This document shows positions 21,795-32,546 of a stretch of DNA of 64,000 nt, one piece after another. This DNA comes from Hetaerina americana (taxonomy: Eukaryota > Arthropoda > Insecta > Odonata > Calopterygidae): the NCBI GenBank assembly GCA_022747635.1, contig JAKTNV010000005.1:48637013-48701012 (forward strand). Direction: 5' to 3'. The translations under genes and the position numbers were made by a program. The notes under the pieces are model-generated. The model worked only from the letters and a program-made list of their open reading frames with translations. It was not told the DNA's origin and did no database searches. Every line of letters starts with the position of its first letter. Position 1 is the first letter of the stretch.

Positions 21795-22430
21795 ATTTCA
21801 AAGGAAGTACGAGTGACTAAAGTAGAATTTTATGACGTCCGGGGCATCATAGGGCAATCCCTTCGGGGTGAGTTCTTTGATTAGTACAATGGAGTCACCG
21901 ATGGGTACTTTCGTGAACAGGAAGATAACGTCAAAGCTCACCAGCCTGCCACTTCTTTTACTTTGGCTTTTCGAATGATATTCGTGAACTCCATTAAGTT
22001 TTTCCCACATGAGAAAGTTTTTCCGGTGTAGGGTTTCAGGGCTCGTGCTATGAATTGCGCCAGCTTACAGGTAGGTGCGTAGATGTTGCTGGAAATGGAT
22101 AGTAGGAGGACCACTTCTTCTCTAAGGACCTTGAGGAGTCCGTAGAAAAAATTTCAGCTTCTGTAGATCTTCCCCTGAAATGGATGATTGCTTGATTTAC
22201 TCCATGTAGAGTGGTTTTTGGGGGTGGGGTGACTCTTTAAGTTCCGAGTAAGTTCTACTACTCAATAATTACGTAATTTTGCTGTAAAAGTCTTTGTTCT
22301 TCATGATAACCGTAGCATAATCCTTATCAGTTTGTGGGATAAGATTTCGCAGATCTTTGAGGGCCTAGCATTTTAGAGAGGTGGCATTCGGTTTTCGAGA
22401 TTTGGATATTCGGAGGATTTGATTGATTTT
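21795..22430 (-). pseudogene. Penelope-like RT N-terminal relic
   Basis: In shifting minus-strand frames it reads LKDLRNLIPQTDKDYATVIM (about 22,420-22,300), CKLAQFIARALKPYTGKTFS (about 22,070-22,000) and VSFDVIFLFTKVPIGDS (about 21,940-21,880). These correspond to the Penelope RT segment with ADKGNATVVM, YKLAQYLA, PYVGKT and SFDVVSLFTKVP, the last holding the first RT catalytic aspartate. It stops before the YXDD motif. Stops and frameshifts make it inactive. It lies 200 bp from the palindromic element and has the same orientation as that element's left arm, but it is much more decayed, so it is probably an independent older copy. Confidence 0.78.
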
Positions 22431-22752
22431 AGCCCTCCCTTATTTCGCTAACCAGTTATTTTTTATTAGCTTCTAGTAGCTAGTATAAGGTGAGCAATAA
22501 CATATTTTTGTAAAGATAATTTTCCATGCTATACCAATTTTAATCATACTTTGCAGCGTATTTTTATTTCCAAGAACTATCTAAGCTATTACTTTCTTTG
22601 AAGAAGGGAACATTTAGGAGAGATTGACTAATATTAATGGGAAGGTATTTTTTTTTCACTTTCCTCAGACCTTGAATACATCTTCCAAATTTGAGACACA
22701 CGCCATATATTATTAACTCATGAAATAAAATATGTGAGAATTAATAAATATA

Positions 22753-22757
<5 letters not shown>
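22431..22757. other. No recognised feature
   Basis: AT-rich sequence, no assignable motif. Confidence 0.5.

Positions 22758-22845
<88 letters not shown>
22758..22845. repeat. (TA)n microsatellite
   Basis: A pure TA run of about 88 bp. Confidence 0.97.
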
Positions 22846-22847
<2 letters not shown>

Positions 22848-22899
22848 ATTTATTTAAACATCACACACTTGTAGCATACAGTTTATATTTATGATGAGC

Positions 22900-22960
22900 T
22901 TATTATTTTTATTAAAATTACGTTTTTCGTCCTCTTTCATCAGATGAAAAAAATATATTC
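22900..22960 (-). repeat. Possible Penelope-type end next to (TA)n
   Basis: On the minus strand CTGATGAAAGAGGACGAAAA is followed by an A/T-rich stretch that runs to the (TA)n tract. The CTGATGA...CGAAA order recalls the other ends, but helix II does not form clearly. Tentative. Confidence 0.28.
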
Positions 22961-23599
22961 TTAGGTTAATCTGTTCGTTCAATGGATCTTCAGCATTCGG
23001 ATGAGAAAATACGTTTCCATTGAGTCATATCTGTTTATATCTACCGTTGGTACCGCCCATTCTTGAATCTAGTCTACTTGTCCCATTCCATATTTAATAT
23101 TTGGTTGAACATTTATTTGGTTAATGTAATATAATTTTAAATTTTAAAACAATTATTTTTTTAATTTGATACCAAGATTCAAAACACTAATAAATATTTT
23201 ATGAGGGGTGTTATAAGTTTGTGATATTCGTCTAAATTTACCACAAAGAGATTATTGAGTTCCGCGCAAAATATCTCCCATTCATCCTTTCTTTTGAGTC
23301 CTTACTTTTATGCATGAGTTTAATGCCGCGGGATATTATGCCTTAATCCTGTGTCATTTTTCTTTATTAAATATATTTTAAAATTAATTTATGAATCAAT
23401 TTTCATTATCTCGTATTTCATCACGTTTGTGGACATCCTAAAAGTCATGAGTCTTTCTGATATTAATGTATATTCTCCCGTACTATATTTTGCTATTGAA
23501 AAAAAGTAATGTGTTTCAAGAGATTCAGGCAAGAAGCAGTGGAAGTTCGTTATTAGGAGAAAAACAAATTCGCATTTTTCCACAAGTTTATTGGGAACA
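22961..23599. other. No recognised feature
   Basis: AT-rich sequence, no assignable motif. Confidence 0.5.
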
Positions 23600-23601
23600 T
23601 A

Positions 23602-24159
23602 CAATGGTTCGTCCGGAAAATAAGTGTACTGAGCTCAGGAAAAAAAATGTCTTACACTTTTACATATCTTAAGCTAATATTCCTCAAAATAGGACCCTTG
23701 TGAGTCGATACACTTGTTCCAGCGGCGTTCCCATTCCTGGAACGCTCCCGCGAAGGCATCATCGGGAACCTCTCGAAGACTCGTCGTCGACCTCTTCTCT
23801 GCCCTCCACGAACATCTTGTGCCACCGAAAGATCATGTTTCTGGACATGGCTGACTCCCCGTAAGCCTGGTTAATCATACCGACAGTTTCGGTAGACGAT
23901 TTCCCAAGCTTTACCGCAAATTTGATGGAATAACGCTGCCCCAAAAACTTCGGCATCGCGTTCCGTGACGTGGGTCAAGCGTGGAGGTTCGCGTTAACAA
24001 AGCTCCTCACTACACCACAGCTCAGAGCCGACTGCCTTTTTCAGCGTCGCTTGCCAACATACCCCCCTCCAATCGCAGCCCGTCAGAGCGGTGCTGGGCG
24101 CGCCTGGAGCGGCGCGCCCAGCCCAGGAGTCAGCACACTTATTTTCCGGACGAACCCTG
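23602..24159 (-). mobile_element. Internally deleted mariner (558 bp) with terminal inverted repeats
   Basis: Both ends carry GGTTCGTCCGGAAAATAAGT (about 27-bp terminal repeats with two or three mismatches) and are flanked by TA (23600-23601, 24160-24161), the standard mariner target. On the minus strand an N-terminal transposase piece (23,956-23,770) reads YSIKFAVKLGKSSTETVGMI and AMSRNMIFRWHKMFVEGRE, the first helix-turn-helix. It is followed after a frameshift by a C-terminal piece AGAFQEWERRWNKCIDSQG (about 23,760-23,672), with the whole catalytic domain removed. It is a non-autonomous deletion derivative that could be mobilised only in trans. Confidence 0.9.
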
Positions 24160-24160
24160 T

Positions 24161-24262
24161 ATGTACTACGTGTTTCGGTTCAAAGAACCAACGTCAGGTA
24201 CAAGAATGCCTTGTACCTGATGATGGTACGTTACCGATTACTTTGTGGAAAAATGCAATTTG
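24161..24262. repeat. Decayed inverted pair of hammerhead-like Penelope ends
   Basis: A hairpin GTACAAG/CTTGTAC (about 24,195-24,221) is flanked outward on both strands by hammerhead-like remnants. The plus strand has CTGATGA, GGTA-CGT-TACC, GATTAC. The minus strand has CTGACG, GGTTC-TTT-GAACC, GAAAC. The layout is that of the fold-back Penelope copies at 9.0 and 20.5 kb, but both cores are mutated. The right side continues with ACTTTGTGGAAAAATGC. The left side abuts the right end of the deleted mariner. Confidence 0.5.
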
Positions 24263-25308
<1,046 letters not shown>

Positions 25309-25319
25309 ATATATATACA

Positions 25320-26335
25320 CACATATTAAATATATATTTATTTCTTCATATCATGCATTAAAAGGTGTTTTTGATCAAATCATTTTTTAATTAAAATATT
25401 GGGGGTTTTGATCGATTTTGCTATGACAGGGTATCTTCGATTACAGGGCAGTTGAGATGGAATGTTATGATACGGGTCATCATAACCCTGTATTGAGAGA
25501 TGTTGTATGGAGCCGTGATATGGCCGTTTTAGCTGGACGTAAGTTGGATGCTTTCGAAACGTTGGTAGGGTAAAGGATAGAATAGCTGAAACAGGCATAA
25601 ATAATAACAAATGAGTTGAAGTACTATGCATGGCGGGGGCGGAGAGGGTACTGTTGGCAGATATATGTACAAAGGAGGCAGGGGGGATGGGTAAAGAGCG
25701 TTTTTCACCGGCTATAAGATGCTAACTACTGTGCAAGACAGATAGAGCGCTAAACAACCAAAGTAGGGGTTGTAAAAGGATAGACATACCGAACGGAATA
25801 AAAAGAGGAAGGAAGCATATACAACTGAACGTTCTATTGCAGTTAAATATGCCAGGTTTTGTTTTCTCGGGACAGGAAAGGAAATTTATCGTTTTATGGT
25901 ATTTTTCCAGCCGAACCCTATCTAATCAGTAGAATACCATAAATTATAATTTATTACATTTATTTACAATACATTTTACATTTTATAATGAAAAATGGAC
26001 TAAATGAAAAATCATGGTGAACTTGTAGTACTCACCAGCTATCTTCATCCGGCGGATTAAGTTTTAACATGCGATAGCGTAGCCTCACTTAAAGAGGAAT
26101 TTTTCCTCCACCTGATAATTCTTCCGACAAGTACCACCACGTTAGTGGTGCTAAAAACTAGAGTTTACAAGCGTTTTAGGGCCGTTTCATTCCCTGCTCT
26201 AAGTGGCAAAACGGAATGGGCAGTATCTGGATGACTGGTCAAAATTTAATATAAAGAGAAATAGTTTCAGAAGCAAAACTGGTCCCATGAAGGACGAATA
26301 TTCTCGAAAGTGTTATAACCTCGGGCTTATCTTTC
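25320..26335. other. No recognised feature
   Basis: No assignable motif. Confidence 0.5.
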
Positions 26336-26339
26336 CTGT

Positions 26340-26870
26340 TCTACCGACCCATATGAAAACTTTCCGTCCCCTTGTCCCATGTTATATTCCCACTCCCAAT
26401 TCTCACGTCCGCACTCCTTGCCCACCACTCCTCTCACCCCATTGGCCATCCTTTAACTCTCCCTCTCTCTCTCTCGCTCTGACATGCTTGTGGTCCCCAC
26501 AATTGAGCCAAAGGCACTCTTGTCTCTCCATTGGACGCACTAAACGTCGTCACCACCTCCACCGGTCCCACCTCCTCCCCACATTCTCTCTCCATATCTC
26601 TGCCTCCCCTCAAAATGAACGCCTAACCCCTTGTCCCTCCCTCCCTTTCTTTCCCAAGCCACCCTTTCAACCTTAATGCCTACTCTGCCCTTCCCTCCTT
26701 ATGATACCAAGGCGCACCAAAGAGAGAGACTCGGAGTAATATCTCTGTCACACACCTTGCCCTCAGTGAAGCTCGCTTGATTCGGAGCAACCCTTCCTCT
26801 ATCTCTCTCTCTCCACCCCCCTCATTTCCCTCTCCTTTCTCCCAGCTCACAATCGGCCACACCTCCAAAG
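26340..26870. other. Pyrimidine-rich low-complexity tract
   Basis: Plus strand C+T rich, with CTCTCTCTCTCTC and many CCCC runs. The open frames translate to Pro/Ser/His-rich sequence without motifs. Confidence 0.7.
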
Positions 26871-28145
26871 GTAAAATTCTTTTTTTTCATATATATTCAA
26901 GAATTATTTATGTTATCAGCTATTTATTGTTTTTTTTCATCTCATGCAGTTAATATTGGCTATAACTTTTCTTAGTACTACATTTTTTTAAGTATTTGCA
27001 AGTTTTTTCTTTGTTTGCATGATTTCTCAACTAATTTTCGAGTTAATTTTCCCGCGAATTAGACAAAGGTCTTTTTTTTATTGTTTTATAAGAAGGATTG
27101 CAATTTTTCGCTTACCCTTGCATAAATGGTGAGGATACAATCCCTGCCATATACCATTCCGTCGGCTTGCCCGGTATCATGTTGATGGAAATGAACTTTT
27201 GCGTCCAGCGTTATGGTCTCTGATGTCTTTCCCTCTACCAACCGCTGCACCGTTCCCATAACTACGCACCATCCCCTTCTCCCACACCAATCCCCCATTC
27301 TTCCTTTCATGTCATTCCCCGCAACTTTCTGTTTAATGGCCTTGTGTGATGCACGCCAGCCACCTCCTGCCATTTAAGTAGAAATACTTCCCCTGCCACC
27401 GCGGTCGTCAGTCCCGTCTCAAGTCTCAGACAATCTGCACGGGCTCGAAGATTTCTGCGCAATTGAAGGTTAACTTTCCCCTATTATCCACCTCTTCATT
27501 TCCATTTTGGTGAAGAGTTATGAAAGTGAAGTTTAGCTGGGAGAAGGGAGAGAGAATGTAATTTTCATACATAATACATAATTTACAGTAAAGAGTTTTT
27601 CGAGTGGGATTATATACAGAGGTTTTATTGTATTTACTATATTTCTATCTGCCTACCGTACAAATCGATTTCAATACATGTGCCCTGACTAAGATTCATA
27701 TTAGTGCTTTACGTGATGATATTTGAAATAAAATTATGATAAAAACTACATAAAGTTGATAAGGCTCTAGTTTATCATTACAGAAGGGCCAAAGTTCAGA
27801 CTAAAATACTTTATTACATTTTTAAAGCGTTTCATTAGCATGCTAAATAACGATATAGTTTGGAGCACATAATGAGAGCATGAATCTCGTCTACAATTTC
27901 CTAAGCATATGATCTCAATCGAAACGGCAATCATTCGTTATTCATTAATATTTTGCATTAATATGATCTGATGCCTTTAGATCTCTGCATGACCGTCACA
28001 TTCACGGTACGAAAGATAGTACGAGAAGGAGATAAATAAAAGATAGCAAAGCTGTAAACTAAGTGTTTGAGTTAAAATCATAGTGCCTGTATCAAGTTCT
28101 TTAACTTCAGACTCAAACTATTTCCAATGAATGAAATTAAATGCC
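26871..28145. other. No recognised feature
   Basis: A T-rich stretch to about 27,090, then unremarkable sequence. A minus-strand open frame at 27,086-27,373 has no recognisable domain. Confidence 0.5.
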
Positions 28146-28149
28146 CCAA

Positions 28150-28640
28150 TTCAATTTACCCCACTTCAGCATACTCTTTCCGGATATTGCGTCTCGGTCA
28201 CCTCTGGCCCTCCCCTTGCAATCCGTTCTCCCGATACATTTCCGCTAACGCACCTATTGGCGTAGTGATCCATTTCCCCTAACATCCGCCAGGTTCACAG
28301 AGGTACCTTGCCTTCTCCATTCACGTCGGTTAACTATTCACCTCTCGATTACATTCTCTCCCTACCCTTTCCTCAAACCATTCCTCTCCTTCAATGGCCA
28401 TCATACCCGATACCTTCCATAACTTACGAATCGCCTCCCTTTCAACCTCCGTTTGCCACTCCCAACTCTTTTTTTTATCTTTCCTACACCGACCTTCTCA
28501 ACTATCGAAGGATCTGTCGCCCAAATTCATTATTTTTTCACAATTTCTTCCTCTATCACATGATCTCAAAGACCAGCCACTTCACTTTTTCCGACCTCCT
28601 TGACGATTTGAGAATGTGTTGCATGAGTTTCCCCTCCTCC
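28150..28640. other. Pyrimidine-rich low-complexity tract
   Basis: Plus strand C+T rich. Open frames here are composition-driven. Confidence 0.6.
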
Positions 28641-30042
28641 GGGTGACACACCTCCTGCAGGAAAGAGGGCGTGAGATGGAGAGTGATTTTTTTTCACTCT
28701 CATTCGGAGCTGTATATAATATCCAACATCAGAGGGCTACAGTGCAAGTGATCGGATCGGATGTCGGAATCTTATGTCTAAAAACATATAAAGTTCACCA
28801 CTCATTTGCTACCCTTACATTTTTTCCACGTCCCATTCACCTTCAGGCTTCCTAAGGTTTTATTTCGAATGAAATAGCACGGTTCAAGCCTCCCGTAAAA
28901 TGCCTGTGTTCCCCTTGAACGTGATAAAAAACGATTTAAGAGACTCTAGCGAAAGAGTGAAATCAGATAACTGAAGACATTACCAACTTAACATTACATT
29001 TTTTGATTAAATATTCTCTACTATCAGTAAGACACAAAGGAATTGAAACCTCCTTCACAATTTGGAAGTAATTAGTATTTTATCATATTCTAGTATTTTA
29101 AAACTGTTAAAAAAGATTATTATCTTGTAGAGAACATTAATTAATTTAAAGACTGATTATGGTAATGAGCATTGGCTCCTACACACTGCTAATACAAGTT
29201 GTATTAGCAGTCTTGTATTAGATGGTAAATTTGGTACTTTATTACATAGTGCTTTCTTCAATGAAGATTTAATAAAATTTACAAGAATGGATGATTTAAA
29301 GGAAATGCAAACAAAATATTATGAGCACTTAATAAATCATACCCATTTTCCAAGTTCTGGTACTCTTTCGAGTGGGCACAGAGTATTGCAGATCGGCAGT
29401 ATTCATTCAATGGAACGCACTTTACTATTTCACGAGAAAATAATCGAATCGAGGTGTATTACTTATGCAATTTTCAGATGTTTCTTTACCCTTTAAATCA
29501 ACCAATGAGCAAATAATAAAATTAATTTATTTTTCTCGCTTTCACAACTACATATGACATTTACAAACTCAGTATAAAACAATGAGCGAAATTCACTAAG
29601 GATAAAGCTTTATCACTTTTTCTTGTTTCCCCATAAACATTTTCATTACATTTTAATTGCAAATAGAAACCCACGCACAATATAGTTCTCCAATTACAAC
29701 CTCTGTTGATTGTAAACTCCCTTGTTTTTAACTTGCGATAATAATTTTAATTTAACTTTATTGTTATCCAAATGATTTTAAGAATTAATTTCATTTTAAA
29801 AATAATAATAACATCATATTTCTGGAATTTCTTTGGAATTGCTCGAAATTTTGAATTGTTAGCTGAAGAATACTCCAACTCTGCTTTAGTGTTTCAATAT
29901 TTTTCTGTCCTGTATTCCAAACACCAATATTCCAAGTACTTCGATACCCTGCTACTTCATTAACTGTGTACTACTAACAAAATAGTTTTGGTGAAGGTTT
30001 CACACACCACGTCACTTCAGATTCATATTTAATTTAACATTA
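28641..30042. other. No recognised feature
   Basis: AT-rich, with a 13-bp-arm palindrome near 29,196-29,222 (ACTGCTAATACAA and its complement). No assignable coding or RNA feature. Confidence 0.5.
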
Positions 30043-30054
30043 TATGTATTATTC
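30043..30054. repeat. 12-bp target-site duplication, left (SINE)
   Basis: TATGTATTATTC, repeated exactly at 30335-30346. Confidence 0.88.
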
Positions 30055-30334
30055 GTGGGCCGCGGTAGTCCAGTGGATAGAGCGTTGGACTGCTGACCGG
30101 AGGGTCCCGGGTTCGATTCCTGGGCAAGGCACTCTGTGCACCTGCAGCTCCACCCAAGCTATGTGATTGAAAGGTGCCTGATCTTCCTGGGAAACCATAA
30201 CCGGCACAGGGAAAGGAACTTGCCCCCTACCCTGATGAGTGAATTTCACACGCCGTCGGGCTTAGTCCTGGGTGAACTCTACCATCACCTACCAAACCGA
30301 CCTTCGGGTGGATTACTGTGTTTATGGTTTTATT
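30055..30334 (+). mobile_element. tRNA-derived SINE, family B
   Basis: The first ~75 bp resemble a tRNA: an A box TAGTCCAGTGGATAG (30066-30080), an acceptor-like GTGGGCCGCGG start and a perfect B box GGTTCGATTCC (30110-30120). A 205-bp unrelated body follows, with CTGCAGCTCCACCCAAG, CCCTGATGAGTGAATTTCAC and CCGACCTTCGGGTGG. Exact 12-bp duplications define both ends. The intact polymerase III promoter boxes and exact duplications suggest a relatively young insertion. It is unrelated in body to family A at 8-10 kb. Confidence 0.92.
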
Positions 30335-30346
30335 TATGTATTATTC
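30335..30346. repeat. 12-bp target-site duplication, right (SINE)
   Basis: TATGTATTATTC, identical to 30043-30054. Confidence 0.88.
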
Positions 30347-31249
30347 ATCTGATTCCATTTCATCTTATAAAAATACTAAATGAATTAATATAACTACTAC
30401 CATTTACGTTCAAATTCCATATCATTGCTGATTATTTGGTCAACATGAAGGCGTTGTACTTTGAAAGGACAAACAGAATATACATCGCCGACCGTTTACA
30501 AGTGACTTTTATTTATCTTATCATTTCCTTGTTTCACTCGGGTTCTTACTTTCTAATTTCCGCCTCTACTTATTTCCCTCGCACCATTTTTCTTCAGCCC
30601 AACATACAGTTAGTTCCTCTTTTCGTCTCACGTATTTTCGCGTCCCAAAACCTCGTGACATTTATTTCATGCATTTGATCGTAAATATATTTCACTGTCA
30701 ACAAGAAACATTTGCTCAGATGTTCATTTACTTATCTGCAAACGTTTACATCATTTTTTACTATTTTTATTTCCGTTCACCAAATGGCATTCATTTTGTA
30801 GTTGTTCCCTGCCTTGTTCTGTTAGCTCGTTTATTTTGTCTCTTACCCTTTATGACGGATGTGTTTGGTGTTCTCGCCAAATACACAGGAACAGCCCTGG
30901 TCATGGTCATTGTCTCCATGCTGTTAGCTCAGTCTTTCTCACTGAGTGTATATCACATCAAGTGTTTCAATATGAAACTGAGCCTACATCTCTATCCTTC
31001 CCTGCACCGAGCGTTTCACGTGACAAGAATTTCCTAAATTACTCACGTTCACATTTTTTACTTACTTAACCTGACAATGAAAAAATAAAACACAAATTAT
31101 ACCAATAAATGTTATTTTTTATAGATTTATTGGCGAGTATTTAATTAGGTATGAAACGAAAGAATGCAATATCAAACCTTTTGATATAGGTGAGTATTTT
31201 CACAAAATTAGTTGCTTCATACAGAATAACATTGGAGAAAACACGCGTT
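30347..31249. other. No recognised feature
   Basis: Some hydrophobic open frames (30,669-31,037) are T-rich and carry no family motif. I do not treat them as genes. Confidence 0.45.
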
Positions 31250-31251
31250 TA

Positions 31252-32544
31252 CGAGAGTGGTCCCAGAAGAACCCGGCCTGGCCTAGAAATGACGGTAGTT
31301 TATAACATATCACTGTATCATAAATTACGCAATCTATAAAGCGTATATTTCAATTTTGAAGACGCTACATTGTTTAGTATTTGTTTGCAGCCATCAATAG
31401 TGAACGTTTTCAGTGAATTTGTGAAAATGGAGAAAATTGGCCATCGTTATGCGTTGCAATACTTTTATTTGAAAGGCCTCAGCCCAAATAATTCAAAAGT
31501 TGCACTGGAGTTTACTCTGGGTGAGTCTGCTCCTTTGTTTACAACAGTAAAATATTGGGTAGCAGAGTAAACGAGGCCGTACGAGCATCGCATTGGGTGA
31601 CCACTGCGATGCTCGTCTTGGCTGACCAAATGAGGCGACGACTCTAGGAATGGTGAAGAAAGTCCACAAAGTGATACTGGATGATCGTTGTCTGAAAATG
31701 CGCGAGCTAGCAGACATAGTAAGCATTTCAAAAAGAGCGGTTTATCGCAGATTAACTAAAAATTTGGGCATGAGAAAGCTATGTGCAAGATGGGGTTTGT
31801 TCTCACATGAGCAAAACCAGTGTTGTGAAGATGTTTCAATTGAGTGGTTAGCAAAGTTTCACAGCAACAAAGTAGAACTTTTGCGCCGTTTCATAACCAT
31901 GGATGAAACATGGGTCCATTTTTTCACACCCGATGCAAAAGAACAATCCAAACAATGGATTCAAAAGCTACAATCGTCTCCAAAGAAGGCGAAGAAAGTC
32001 CCATTTGCAGGCAAGATCATGGCGTAGGTTTTTTGGAATTCACGTGAAATAATTTTCATCGACAACCTTGAAAAATGAAAACATATCAACGGCGAGTATT
32101 ATGGAAACTTTTTGCAACGTTTGAGCGAAGAGATCAAGCAAAAGCCATCAAATTTTGCTAAGAAGAGAGTGTAGTTTCATCAAGACAATGCATCAGCTCA
32201 CAAATCCTTTATTCCAATGACCAAAATTCATGAATTAAAGTTTGAATTGCTATCTCATGCACCCTATTCGCCAGATTTGGCCCCCTCGGATTATTTTCTG
32301 TTCGCATACTTGAAAAAATGGTTCGAGGATCAAATAATTGCCGACCGTGAAGAAGTGAAGCGTCAGTTGATGGCTATTTTGAGGAGCAAGACAGTTCTTA
32401 TTATAAAAAGGGTATCGAACTTATTGAACATCGCTGGGAAAAGTGTATAAAGCTGAAAGAAGATTATGTTGAAAAATAAATACATTTTTTTCCAAAATTT
32501 TTGTGTTTCCTTTATTGAGTCGGGTACATCTCGGACCACCCTCA
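31252..32544 (+). mobile_element. mariner element, about 1.3 kb, inactivated
   Basis: Imperfect terminal inverted repeats (left GAGAGTGGTCC..AGA.G.ACCCG, right complement GAGGGTGGTCC..AGA.G.ACCCG, about 28 bp) start next to TA at 31250-31251 and end next to TA at 32545-32546. The 1,293-bp length is typical for the family. It contains the transposase pseudogene described separately. The mismatched terminal repeats show it is not recent. Confidence 0.87.
31427..32450 (+). pseudogene. mariner DD34D transposase with frameshift and three in-frame stops
   Basis: The N-terminus (HRYALQYFYLKGLSPNNSK, first helix-turn-helix) ends at a stop at 31,568. After a frame change a single frame runs 31,650-32,450. 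It has the second helix-turn-helix (DIVSISKRAVYRRLTKN), a linker (KLCARWG), then D1 in TMDETWVHF, D2 in FHQDNASAHKS and D3 in LAPSDYFLF. There are 34 residues between D2 and D3, the mariner DD34D signature. Three stops interrupt this frame, after GKIMA, NLEK and KKRV. All three catalytic aspartates survive. The old relic at 45.5-47.3 kb belongs to the same family (MELKF, PDLTLSDFL). Confidence 0.9.
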
Positions 32545-32546
32545 TA

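Noticed and set aside
30669..31037. Hydrophobic 122-codon open frame that could be read as a membrane protein
   Set aside because: T-rich composition explains the hydrophobicity. No recognisable family, and no support for splicing or a promoter.
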